From Lineus longissimus (taxonomy: Eukaryota > Nemertea > Pilidiophora > Heteronemertea > Lineidae), in NCBI RefSeq assembly GCF_910592395.1, contig NC_088313.1, positions 6,266,501-6,330,500 on the forward strand: a stretch of DNA of 64,000 nt, written 5' to 3'. The notes beneath the pieces were generated by a model, which saw only the letters and a list, made by a program, of their open reading frames with translations, was not told where the DNA came from and did no database searches. This document shows, piece after piece, positions 19,581-31,591 of this stretch (its first letter is position 1; each line of letters starts with the position of its first letter). The position numbers were made by a program, and so were the translations under genes.

Positions 19581-22500
19581 GTACAATTCTGCAAACGATA
19601 AACGGCTCTTTCAGGCTTGGCTTCTATAATCTTGTATGGCCCTGTCCATGGGTGGTCCATTTTTCCTCCCTTTCTGTCATCCTTCTTGTCATTTTTCTTC
19701 CAGACTAAGTCGCCTACTTCGAATGGCTAAAACAAAGAAAACGATATGTGTACATGAATTTTTATGTACTACACGATGTTCACATTTAGCACAATATTAT
19801 ATCTACGTGAAAAGATTTATTTAGAAAGATTCTGATAAAACGGATTTTGCTCTACATCCTTGTGATAATCAATGACCTCGGTAATATTTCCAGGTTTCAA
19901 ACCATACCACTGCTCAAAGATGCGAAGTGTAAGCACAGTAAATCGAAAAGAAGCACAAATTCTTTTGGTTGCAAGGATAAGTGATGTCCATTTTGCTTAC
20001 CTTTCCGACATTGTGGCGCTTGTCAAAATGAAGCTTTTGTTTGGTCTGTGCATTTTTTATGTTCTTGAGTACGTCGGGTCCACACGCACTTCTGAACTGT
20101 ATCAGATTTCGGGATCTGGCCTGGATGTCCTCAGTCGTAGGATCGAGTTGTGTCACAGGAGTATGCGTCTGATATTCCTCAATGAGTCTTGCTTCCCTAA
20201 AAAGTAGAAAGGTAATCAAACATCGATCTCGGCAACTGATAACGCCTAAGGGTTCCATGAATGATGCAGCGGACGTCGGGTCTGACATTCATTCAGGATG
20301 TTACGTTAGTAAAGTAGTGTAACTCACGCTAATTCCGTAGAGGGCGTCGCGACTGTCACTGGATGGCCTTTTAGAGTTTTTGCTGCCACCACCCGTATTA
20401 AGGGAATTAATAAAATCTCACCAGTTTCTATATAGAGGCGAGAGAGTTGGGGTTCGTTAAAAGAACACAAAACACTAAACTAAACCACGTGAATAAGAAC
20501 AAGGGACTAAAATATCTTGGTAATTAATATTTCATATTTCATCTCAATTATTTAGACACGATTCATCATTCATTATATACAAATTCATTTACAAAATGGT
20601 ACAAATACCAAAGGCAATTCTATTCGATTTCTGCTAAAACGACTCGGTAAATCCAAAGAATCTTCTCAAAACCCCCTCAAACTCTGTTCCCGATTTAAAT
20701 AAACCCAAACACCGCACAAGGCGCTCTCACCGAAACGTACCGAGTCGGACCTCTGTTCCAGACTCATCGCGCGACGTCATCAACCAGTTTAAATACCCCG
20801 CCGACGCTAAAACCGCACTACCTTGGTGACGTCACGTAAAAATGTACACTTACACACTGAATGTAACGCAGAAAGAGAGCCTACTCTTTCACGCCCAAAA
20901 TACTTGTATCATCTATCAAAAACCCTCGAAATTCTCACCCCAGGTCACAAACTGACATTACAATAAGTATCTAAACACTTCGTCAACCTAATGAAATATA
21001 TTCAGATTACACCAAGAACTATTTTAAACTTCTCACACAGCGCGAGGATCAATGCGCTGAATTTACATCGACGAAATGTCAACATTGAAGATCGTGAACC
21101 AGAAACAAACCTCATATAAATTGGGAAACCGTATTAATTAAATTAAACCAGACCAGAAACAATATCTGAATATGATAAGAATTTAACCCCAAGGGTGAAA
21201 ATAACTAAGAAGTACTCAAACCCCTACAATTTTGACCCGAATTTCAGTCAAAAGACAGAATGAACACTCTACCTCATTTCCATAAACAGCGGTGCGAACT
21301 GTCAAATGTTAAACCCGTAAAAACACAATGAAATTTGTACAAAGGGACAAAAATCATACACATACATATTCTTACCGGTGAAAAGACACAAACCTATAAG
21401 TTTCTATTAAAATACTTACGTTTTCTGTAAGTAAAAATGCAAATATTGACACTGTTCGGAAGTTTCGCAAATCTATGACCATGGCAAAGATCCAAAAGAT
21501 GAGGTCACAGGTCACGTAAATATTCAAATGAGCCATGCGCGTGAAGCACGTGCACAACGTAAATATCAACAGAGGAATTTCGCTACAACTGTACCAAGTA
21601 CGAAGTATATGAGGACTGCCAGCAATTCTGGAAATAACACTAGTACACAAGTCATGTTTATTTTTAGCTCAGCTGACAAGCTGAGCTATTCATATGAGTA
21701 AATGGTAGAATGAATGTCCGTCTGTCTGTCTGTCTGTCTGTCCGTTAAACAGGCACGTTTCAAAACTATGGCGGATAGGCGATAGATTTTCCCTATAAGC
21801 CATTTAGACCCTTCAGTACTCCTGAATAGACCAAGTGTGGGTCCGGCAGGATTAACAGTTTGGCCACCAGGGGGCAAAAAGCCTAAATCACAAAACAATT
21901 TTTTGGCGCTTTATTCAAGCAGATAGAAGCTTGAAATAAAGTTGAAAAGGACCGCATGCATGTAGGTCTTGAAACTACTAAGAGTAGTTTTGATTGATAC
22001 TACCAGTTGGCGTTACTGAGCCAAAATCTGTGTGGGTCAATTTTTTTTTTTTTTAATTTTTACATTTTCTTTACTTTTTTGAATAATTTGGTGGGCGGCC
22101 ATCTTGGGTTTTTTTTTCTATTTTAAAGCCTTTGCTGTATCCAGAGTGACATGAATTTTATGGTTGGTGTACAATAAGTCTCCTTTACATGATATCACAT
22201 GGGCTTTCTATTTGACCTACTTTTCAAGGTCAGCCTGGCTCAGGCACTTAGATTTGACTAATAAGTGGCATATTTGTCACCATTTAAAAGTCTATTTACT
22301 TTGGTATGTTTGCCTGATATATTGACAAAACTGAGGTTGAAAGAGATCTATTGGGTGATTTCCATGTTCATATATTTCAGCTGAGCGCCAGGCCCTTGGG
22401 CCTCTTGTTCAAAATGTAATCCCATATTCTCCGTCGCTGCAATGAATTTCTGGAAGGTTTGACATGCCTCGTTGCTAAATCTGTAACATTTCCAGTATAG

Positions 22501-24545
22501 CAGCAAATAATCGTAAGGTGCCGAAAAAAGTGCGATATTTTTTTCTTCAAAAGAATGTTCGTTCCTTACCTTCCATGCAATAGATAAAATGGCGTATATT
22601 TCGTCTTGGTATGTATGGTCGTTCGGCAGGCGAACAAGCAGCTTTGCAAGTACGTATCCCAGTCATTCTGATTTTCGGTGCAGAATTTGATGAGTTGGTT
22701 ACAAAGAGTTTGGTTGTACCTCTCTGTCTGCCCGTTCGTTTGTGGATGGAAGGGTGAAGTCACTCGATGAGTGGCATGCATCGCTTTAATGAGTTCATCC
22801 AATACCTTGTTGCAGAATTCTCTGCCTTGGTCAGAAATAATGACCTGTGGACATCCGTGTCTGGAAAGTGACGTTAACAGATTAGAAATGAGAGTAGGGT
22901 TCACCGCCAGTGGTGGTAACTTTTCCGCTTAGGACATGCATGTTGGTGAAAATTGCAACATACAGAGAAGGTGCTACCACGTAGACCTGGCAGCTGACAT
23001 AATGAATCTCAGTAACGGTTACTACTGAAGTGCCCATCAACAAATACGACTTGGAATATTGGATATTTTTTATTGACTTTATTAAAATCATCCTACATCA
23101 GTTTTTTTTTCACCAGCAAAACATACATTACTCACCTACACATAACCAACAAGTACATTACTTTTGCAACCTCTTCAGCGGTCTTGCTCTTTAGTGGCGC
23201 TGCCTCAGGCCACTTTGTGAAATAATCTGTGATAGTACAGATATACTTGCTTCCCTGGGTTGTAGGTGGCATCGGCCCAACCAGATCGATCCCAATCTGA
23301 AAATAAATTAGTTAAAAATCCAGGCTAGACCTTGTGTTTCGATGGATCTAGGGTAATGTAACCTCTAGGACTGTAAAAACGGAGGCAAGAGAAATCCTTT
23401 AAGTAATGAGTGCCCCCTGTCAGAAAAGTTACTTATTTTTTAAAGGACACGCTTGTCTGAAACAATGACTCTTTTGGTAAGGGTTAATTAAGGAACCTTT
23501 CCTATTTAAAAAAAAACACGACCTGATGGTTTTTCATTTCGGAACAGCGGCCTTCGGACTAGCGGCGTGTAGTCCTAGTCGATTTTTTTCATTTTAGAAC
23601 GTTGTCGGTCTAACCTCTTTTTACTTGACGACGTGAAGGCGACAGTACTGCAATACAAACACACACACACCTGGTACCATGGTTCTGCAACGACGACAGA
23701 AATGGATTGAGTGGTGGCACCCCTGCCAGGGCGTTCTTCCTGTTGACCATCTGGCACTGCTGGCAATCTGCACAGAATTTGTTAATTTCCTTAGTCATAT
23801 TCAGCCAAAAAAAGGGTTTCATGATTTTGTTGCGGGTTTTTGTTATACCTAGTTGGCCTCCTAAAAATTGTAAAGACAAAAGATTGGAGTAAAAATTACT
23901 CACAGAATAAAGAACATGGGTGTATGAAAAGCTCAAGGGTTGGCTATAGGCATCACCATTTGTGGCTAGAACGTGTAATCTTACAGCAATTAGAACTCCT
24001 TCAAAATGAAGTGAATGCAAATTTCAAGGAATGAAATTTAAATGCGAATTTTCCAGGGAACTGCATCCCATCCTAGAAATTGGGAGTTCTAATTGCTCTA
24101 AGATTTTACTTTCTAGCCTAAATTGTGGTGCCTCTAGCCAACCCTTAACTCATTTACAATCAGTGTGGCTATTACTTCTTCTAGGGAGCTGTGTGTAGCA
24201 AAAGAAAAATATGTCTAAATTGATTTCCGTAATTTGGCCATTTTGCAATGACTGCAGTGTTCCGTTAGCATTTAGAGGGCAACGTTGTTACTCACCCATT
24301 GATGATGAATGTAACCCTTGGAGAATATGACATTTCTGTTCATCACTCTCAACAACCTCCTTCAAATTCCGTAAGTCCTTAGGTCCCTTGTTATTGACCC
24401 AGTATAAGATATATTGACCATCGGGGCCGAGTTTGTAGTTATTCCTGGCTTGGCGTCGAATATCGTTCTTTTGCCTGGCAGTCACATCTCTGGTGTATGT
24501 TTTGTTTTGCAAATACCTGTGCACCGCGTCAAATACGTGGCTCAT
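19514..24545 (-). CDS. GIN/Ginger1-like integrase gene, six exons
   Basis: Exons by splice sites: 24545-24296, 23860-23671, 23296-23136, 22860-22570, 20196-20001, 19726-19514 (stop TAG 19516-19514). All five introns have GT-AG ends and correct phase, except that exon 2 is one base short between the zinc site and its last codons. The protein (about 433 aa) has an N-terminal helical region, an H2C2-type zinc site (C-x2-C in CADCQQC), the DDE core (D in GIDLVGP, D in ISDQGREF, E in GQTERYNQT) and a GPY/F domain (HPWTGPYKI). A Ty3-type integrase encoded alone with introns fits GIN/Ginger1 transposons or the host genes derived from them (GIN1-like). No TIRs were found, so domestication is possible. 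Intron 4 contains a type C TIR element. Confidence 0.8.
21666..22412 (+). mobile_element. TIR element, type C, in intron 4 of the integrase gene
   Basis: Starts AGCTCAGCTGA and ends TCAGCTGAGCGCC followed by a GGCCCTTGGGCC hairpin and CTCTTGTT. Internal order matches type A: (GTCT)n simple repeat, GGCACGTTTC, the GGCCACCAGGGGGC box (21862-21875) and TGACCTACTTTTCAAGGTCA (near 22217). Non-coding. It shows that the family was inserted after the intron existed. Confidence 0.75.
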
Positions 24546-24577
24546 GATGAGCAAATGCGAACAGACAACGAACTCAG

Positions 24578-24606
24578 GCCTTATATCTTGGCCCTATTAC
24601 GTCACT
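24578..24606 (-). promoter_or_regulatory. Core promoter of the integrase gene: TATA box and CRE-like site
   Basis: Reading on the minus strand, TGACGTAA (24605-24598) is followed by a TATAAG box (about 24585-24580), 35-40 bp before the ATG at 24545. Spacing fits a TATA promoter with a very short 5' leader. Confidence 0.5.
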
Positions 24607-25084
24607 TGAAAGTGTAAAGCATGCTAGAACAGTCAATGGAATAGGTTTCATGGTCGATAGAATTACAAAATATGTGCATTCAGAATAAAAAAGATTAAAC
24701 ATAATGAATATTTAATTTTGTCTTATTAAAGAAAAAAAGAAAGGAAAGGAAAACGAACCATAGAAGTCATATTATCATGGTTTACGAGGAGCATACTTTA
24801 ACGCCTTTATTCATTTATTATAAACACATTCGCCAACAGCGGGACTCGAACCTGGGTCAACCTGAAAGAATCTGGAAGGAAAGAAATTTATTAGTACATG
24901 CTTTTACGATCCAGGCCACTGCGACCGGATGGCATCAACCCTAATTTTTCTCTGCTTTGACTGTGGACCTGAAGGGAAATGTGACATAGGGCATCCTGTA
25001 TCTGCGGGCAGTCTGATCTATCATAGTTGTAGCAAAAATGTTTGCCCTAGATACAAATTGCCCCGGTGGGGCCCCGCCGGGCAC
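24607..25084. other. Spacer between two minus-strand genes
   Basis: No gene supported. A GGTTCGAGTCC box on the minus strand near 24846 is tRNA-B-box-like but does not fold as a tRNA. Confidence 0.35.
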
Positions 25085-27074
25085 TCAGTTTAGTAGGGCA
25101 ATGGTTTCTACTACACCGGTCTGATTTTGAGCCAGAACCTGTTGCAAGCTGGCTGCCGGGTCGTCTTTCGCCTTAGTGTCAGGCTTTAGCTTCTTTTGTG
25201 TCTTGACCCAGGCCTCCGCGATCGAATACACTTTCTTTTCAACATCATTGCCAAGCAGCTTAATGGCGAGGCCTTGCAGAGGAAAACCAAGAGACTCCTT
25301 CTCCCGTATGACCTTTAGTGCCGTCTTGAACTGTTGTTTTTACGGTTGGTCGTGAATTGTTGCAGTGTCCACCAGGACCTCGACAGCTGCAATATTCTGT
25401 GAGTTTGAGGAGGTCTCCCTCCCTGCTAGTGCATGCACCTGTGCCAAAGCGGTGTCCACTGAAACAGTGGCCGATGACTCCTGGATTTTCTTCATTTTTG
25501 CTTCCAACGAGGCTAGTCTCGTGCTCTCAGTCTCACTTTCATCATCGGTGGGTGCAACCTGTAATCGAAAAATTATGCTTATGCAGGGATCAAATAACGT
25601 TTAGGACCCCCCCCCCCCCACCAGCTTCTGTTACATTATTTGCTACAGGCTACCCACTAAGTTGTGCCCACTACTTGATAAATGAGGTGTGCCCTCGATG
25701 GAGTCTTCTCCCACCGAAGTTGATTTTCCGACCGTACATGCACATTGGGACAGGCGAACAGGTGAACCCCGCTTTGCTCCAATCCTGGATCCGACCTTGA
25801 GCCTAACTCTGAAAGTTTTTTTTTTTTTTACCAACTCACCCTCTTTCTGCTATTGGCATCGTCCTGTGTATCTGAACCAGCTGCAGCAGTACTGGTACTT
25901 GGGGCAGACCCAACAGCAGCTGGTGGCTGTGTCACCTTCTGGGAACCATTTGACAGGCGGATAGCTGAGTGACATACCATCTGGCGGCACCATAAATCAT
26001 CCGGTAGGTGTGACATACCTAGTATGGTCTGAAAAATGAGAACAGTGTTATCCAGCTATCTGCAGTTGTACAGCTCCGAAACGGTACCAGATCCTAAGTT
26101 TGAAATAGAATGCTTGCCTCTGAACGACCTCACTTCATCACCACGTGCACGAAAATCAATCATCCAGTCTAATGCCTGTAATGATCAGGGTATGCACTGA
26201 TGACGATGTTCTGTAGCCACTGGTACCCCTACAAGACGTACCCAACAGTCCGGGAAACTGCATGTATACACCGGCCAACGCTGCTCAGTGCAGGGGCAGA
26301 ATACTGGCTGAGCATGTGAGTACAACATTTTGAAATTCAAACCTCAGTTGAATCCGAAGGCAAAGCCCTGTGCCGGGGTGAAGGGTGAAGTCAGCGCTGC
26401 CCTAACAATTAGCCCCAGTCCCAGCTACGGATTTACTGTCCAACTTGGTCTCCGACTGACTGTAGCAATGTCATGCCCATGGTGTCTAGTCTTGGTTGGT
26501 GACTGCGCAATAAGCAACCATGAATCCGGACATTGAATTGAATAGGCCTAGGCCTACCATCAGGTCGTTCTGTGTCATGCCCCCTCTGCCATGGTATGAG
26601 TAATGCAATGATACATGGTGGGTATACAAAGTACATGGCCTACAGTACAGTGCGCACGAGCATGCCTGCAGTGCATCGATCAGGATCATGGCCATGTGCA
26701 TTTCGCCACGAAGCGATCTACAAGTACATTACAAGTGAGGCGGTAGTGCTCCAGGCACCGTATAAACGGTGATAAACCCCTGTGATCTATGCTAGACAGC
26801 TCATGAACTGAGTGGGGGAAACTCACCTGTATGTCATAGCCCGTGAGTTTTTTTAATTCTGACCCCAGCTCCTCAGTCGAATATGACTTGAGCAAATGGC
26901 CTTCCTTGAACGAGGCGAGTTCGCCCTGGTTTGCCTGGGCTTTTTCTTTCAATTCTTCGTTCTGTCCTGTCTGCAACTGCATAACAAGCGGGAGAAGGTC
27001 CTTCCCTTCAGGGACCGGTCCGGGTTAACCCAGAACTTTGGTTTAGTGGACGCTTTTCCACCGTTTTCCGCCAT
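25085..27074 (-). CDS. Unrecognised three-exon gene
   Basis: ATG at 27074-27072. Exons 27074-26827, 26028-25840 and 25558-25085 are bounded by good splice sites (CAG|GTGAGT, TTTTTCAG|ACC, AGG|GTGAGT, GATTACAG|GTT) and exons 2 and 3 join in phase. Exon 1 is one base short between WVNPD and PEGKDLL. Exon 3 has an in-frame TAA (25342-25340), but coding style continues to the TGA at 25087-25085, so this stop may be a mutation or the true end. The product (about 300 aa) is helical and charged, with a Lys/Glu-rich first exon, a Thr/Ala/Ser-rich linker and a helical C-terminal part (LLGNDVEKKVYSIAEAW). No domain recognised. Same strand as, and 540 bp upstream of, the integrase gene. Confidence 0.55.
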
Positions 27075-27230
27075 GATGCCTATGATAATGCGTGATGACT
27101 CCACCCAAAATCTCTGGAATGGCGCGCAGCCTCGTTGACAATAAGGGGTCATGACCCGGGGATTGACCAATGGGGAAAGCGCGTCGCTTTGACAACTGTG
27201 ATTGGCTAGCGTAAGCGGCTTCTCGACTAA
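27075..27230. promoter_or_regulatory. Likely promoter region with two CCAAT boxes
   Basis: Directly upstream of the three-exon gene on the minus strand. CCAAT at 27167-27171 (plus) and its reverse ATTGG at 27201-27205 flank a GC-richer block; there is no TATA box. On the plus side an ATG in good context at 27249 opens only a short frame, so bidirectional use is not supported. Confidence 0.45.
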
Positions 27231-28746
27231 CATGCCGCCAAGTTCAAAATGGCTAGCTCCCAGAAAGCGGCCACAGGGATCATTAAGATCCCCCCAGCGA
27301 CGGGCCACCAAGACCCGTAAGCCAAAAAAGGTGATCACCAAGATCGACCCTGACAGTCGCCTCGACTGCCTATACCATAGAAAGGCACACCAAGTGCCTG
27401 CTAGGCAGCAATTTTTCGGGAGAAACAGCTGCCTGGCAAAGCCAGGTCCTTGACTTGCTTTCCAGCAAAGGACTGCTTGGCTGTCGTCAGCGCCACCTGG
27501 AATTCACTTAGGAAACGAATAATCTTACGTCATTACTTGACGCCTTTTATACCGAAATGCGACATCGCGTCGTGCTCTCTAAACCAATGACACAATTCGT
27601 AACAAAATGTAACGCCACAGAGCTTGCCGCTGATTGGCGCGTCAAGACGGCGATCAAAACTTCGGTAAATTTACAACACGTTCTCCTAACTTTGGATTAC
27701 AAAATCTTCGGAAATATACAAGCTTTCGTAAAACCATGAACACAGTTTCTTTATAAGGTAATCATGCATCATTATTTAAACTTTCAGTTGATTTCATAAA
27801 CATTTAGTAGGCGCGCGGCCCGAAGTTTCAGAAAATACCCCTTTGTCACGTGTTCTCAAGAATCTCACAGCTGATTCAGCGTTAAGAAAGTTCGGACCAA
27901 ACTCATTTTGGAGGTAGATAGATGACTCAAAGATCCATATATACATTATATTTGATAAGATACATTTGGGAAAATACCTTGACTCTCATACACATTAATT
28001 TTGAATAGTTTGGTTCGGATATCTTTTCAATACGAGACGTTGATGCACCAGTGCAAACACGATATCACAACAAATTCCCGATCATGAATGCGATGACATC
28101 ATCACGAAACGGGCAGTGTCGTGTCAAACTCTTTTCAAAAGCATCTTATGGAACTGACAAAGCACCTGTATGTGGATAATGGATTTATATGAAAGATTGA
28201 CCAAGTGCCGAAAACCGCATTTAATTTGCATGCGTATTTTGTAAGATCGAAATCAACGACGGCCCACTCGATCGCAAGGTCGTTGACCTCACACAAAAAT
28301 GTACGTGAAGCGCGCCACAGTATTACGGGCATAGCGCAGTGTAAAATGTACAAGTAAACAACTTTGTACAGGACCATAGCCCATGTATTTGTACAGAAAT
28401 GTACAGCGTACATTCCAACGGCGAAACCGGCTGAGATCGAAGGATTTTGAGCAAACTTGTTGTGATCATTTAAGCTGACCCTAGATCGTTTTCTGAGATA
28501 ACTTGTTTTGAAACAAGTTCTTGAACATACTTCTTTTTACCTACTTTTTGAACTATATAAATCCTCAATTCTTTGCTAAATTGTCAAAATAACTGTCTTC
28601 TTAACAATCCCACGACGATACAGAGTATTGAAGAGGTGATGGAAAGACCAGGTTTCAAATTTTGTAGATGATGATAGGTTGTCACCGAAAAATATAACTC
28701 AAACAATTTTGATCATAAAAACTCTGGGCAAAATCTCCACAAAGCC
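27231..28746. other. Non-coding region
   Basis: No coding frame with recognisable features and no clear repeat. Short plus frames at 27202-27453 and 27557-27739 lack coding character. Confidence 0.35.
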
Positions 28747-30453
28747 GGCCATGGCGATTTAGCGGATCCTGCGGATTCTGCGGAACCTGCGGAATCTGGG
28801 CGGAATCAGCATAAAAACAGCACAAGAATATCGATATTATGATAAATTATCCTTATAATAAATATTTGTAATATTCCATAACTGTTACATTGTCTAAACC
28901 GCTAAGATTATCAAGCATTTCGGAAAAACCCCAACATGCATGAAAAAAATGTCTGCATTCTATTATCGGACGATTTCCACATTGGACGTGATCTATAAAC
29001 CCAGGCCGAGTTGGTAATAGGCCGAGTTGGCCCATAATCGTGTAAGTCGTTATGCACCCGAAAAACACACGTCATTTTCGCTCATTCGTTAATTTGTTAA
29101 TATCGTGCAGAATACAATAGGGACGGACACTTTTTCCAGGGGGACATTTTAAACTTCTACACTGGCCTGGTTGACACGTCTCTCTTTATTATACAACATC
29201 GCAAAATTGTGCACGAGCAACATACGATTGCCTTGATGATCCATCATAAGTTAAGATATTCAAGTCACATGATAACTGATGATGTCCAGGACTCCCAGAT
29301 GACAAATCAGTTTAAACAGAGAATTTCCCACTCTCATGATAATAAATAAAAGATTTTTCTAAAACGTCCACCCGAGTCAATCATCCCACTCTTGATGACA
29401 AAACAGCCAGCAAGATCATGCGATGACAGGTGACAAGCCCGAGATCCTGGCAACGATCCTTAAAATCACCCCAAGTCCCAGGAGGCGAAACGACTAATTG
29501 TTGGGTAGAGTGACTCTCGGACACTCTCTTGATTTAGCTTGACTATGACTCCAGCTCCTCCCTCTGGGAGCTGGAGTCAGTATTGTTTTTGCTCAGGTTT
29601 CTCGTACAATCACGTGACCTCTCCAACACTCGATAATGCACTCTTTTCGTCCACGTGTTAGGCCAATCTTCGGCATGAACATGAACTCTAATAAGCGCAG
29701 TACTTAAATCAGATGTTTCTCCCGCCTTGAAAACATTCCTGGGTAAAATCCATTGAGATTAGCCGAGTTAATCTACTTTTTCCGTGCTTAAAATCTCTGC
29801 CGCTGAATTCTATAAATAGAAACTATTAACATCGCGGCAGTGTGGTTCCCATTGTGCGCCCTCCTACTTCACACCATGTCAGGAAGTTTTACAGAGAGGG
29901 AGGGCGTGCGGTAAGAAGAATGGCCAAAATGACTTCACGTTTTCCTGGCAATGCCTCTTGCCAGACCAGTCAAGCATTGGGAAAGCATCTTTAATTCAGA
30001 CAACGTTAGAACTAGAAAAACCAATATGTTAATTTGCAAAAGTAAATATAGATTTCACCACTAACCAGTCAAATCGGAATACGACGGCGCAAAATGTTCT
30101 CGCTTTCCTCCTGACAGATCCCATCGTTCAACTAGTCTTCTTTCCCCAGGTGCCTCACGGACCTTCAGGTTCCCATACCCAAGACCAACCCTTACGATAT
30201 CGCCCTCAAAACAACCCTGGAGTCATGAATTCACAGGTGCTGCCTGTGAAATCTCAGTTCTAGTTACATTACATCACGGCAGCAGCCACCTTCAGCGCCA
30301 CCACGTGGGGCCTAATGGTACTAGGCTAAGTTTGGGGCAAAAAGGCTGGGGCGAAAACGTCAGGGAGCGAAACGACCGGATACCCATAACATAGAAAATC
30401 CGCTGCAGACCAGATTCCGCAGAATCCGCAGGATCCGCTAAATCGCCATGGCC
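28747..30453. mobile_element. 1.7-kb foldback element with perfect 38-bp inverted ends
   Basis: The 38 bases at 28747-28784 (GGCCATGGCGATTTAGCGGA start, then GCGGATTCTGCGGA) are the exact reverse complement of 30416-30453. The arms contain a GCGGA-type sub-repeat that continues a little further on the left. The interior is non-coding. Either a non-autonomous DNA transposon or two inserted inverted short repeats. Confidence 0.65.
29546..29579. repeat. Perfect 13-bp stem hairpin
   Basis: TGACTCCAGCTCC (29546-29558) pairs perfectly with GGAGCTGGAGTCA (29567-29579) across an 8-base loop. It is not the histone-type 3' stem-loop. No neighbouring gene explains it. Confidence 0.6.
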
Positions 30454-31230
30454 CACAAAGCCCCCAACCAAAGTCAAACCAGCTTGAATTTGAAACACGA
30501 GATTTTGATAGAAGTTAAATTTTACAACAAGATTCTCCCATCTACGACGCCAAATGTATCATACCCATTAGCAAACTTACTCTTTTCCAATCCCTTTTAA
30601 ATTTGGAAACCTTTTTACAAATACATGTACATTAAACATGAAACACCAATATAAATTTTCTTTAATATATAACAGTTCAAGAGTTCTGTTCATCTGTACT
30701 TTCAAAATCTTCTCCAGGATTAACCATCTACAGTTCTTCCATTCCATCTAACGGGAGACTTGGCTTTATCCATAAGATTCTAGTTCATATCATATCTCAC
30801 ATAACGCTAGACGTCACGGAATGATCACGTTAATATTCGAAACCGATCCCGTATGAGTAGCGAGCGCCGTAAATTTTGTTTAGATATCGTAACTGCCAAC
30901 TTTTATAAACACATAGTATTCTGATACGTATACAGTAACAACGTTACTACGTTACTCGACTATAGATTTTAGATATCCTAACTGTCGTTCATTTTATATA
31001 AAACACAAAGTATCCCGATATGTACACAGTAACATTAACAACGTCACGACGTCACGAGGTCGTAGCATGGGCAATACACATCATGACATTCTGATTTTAT
31101 ATAATTCGTAATTTCCAGGCATTTTACAACATGGAGTAATCCGATGATTAACAACGTCACAACGTGATTCGAGGTCGTAACATGGGCGATATATACGGCA
31201 GCAGATTAGTGCCACAAAAAATAATATAAT
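30454..31230. other. Non-coding AT-rich region
   Basis: Two diverged copies of text around AACGTCACGACG and CGATATATAC occur (31020-31080 and 31140-31200). Nothing else recognised. Confidence 0.35.
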
Positions 31231-31487
31231 CTCGTTATTACAAGATCTTTTCTCGTTATTAAGCGATCTTTTCTCGTTATTACGAGATGTTATCACGTTA
31301 TTACGAGATATTTTCTCAATTTTTTCTTGTTATTACGAGATCTTTTCTCGTTATTACGAGATCTTTTCTCGTTATTATGAGATCTTTTCTCGTTATTACG
31401 CGATGTTATCTCGTTATTACGCGATCTTTTCTCGTTATACGAGATGTTATCACGTTATTACGAGATCTTTTCTTGTTATTACGAGAT
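31231..31487. repeat. Palindromic satellite, ~21-bp unit (CTCGTTATTACGAGAT)
   Basis: About twelve copies of a 21-22-bp unit such as TTTTCTCGTTATTACGAGATC. The core CTCGTTATTACGAG is one base off perfect dyad symmetry, so single strands can form many alternative hairpins. It ends about 100 bp before a DDE integrase-core gene. Confidence 0.85.
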
Positions 31488-31591
31488 GCGAAAGTGCACG
31501 CAACATCGCGGATTAAAGCTCAGGATCAAGCGCGGGAAATGTCCGTACTTTATAGACTCATATACCATCGTCGTGTCCTAACATGCCTAAT

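Noticed and set aside
24838-24945. tRNA-like sequence with GGTTCGAGTCC box on the minus strand
   Set aside because: The T-stem does not pair properly, no anticodon arm can be placed and the A box is poor; at most a tRNA-derived repeat relic.
27202-27453. Plus-strand gene diverging from the three-exon gene
   Set aside because: Basic low-information frame, short, and the better-context ATG at 27249 stops after 23 codons.
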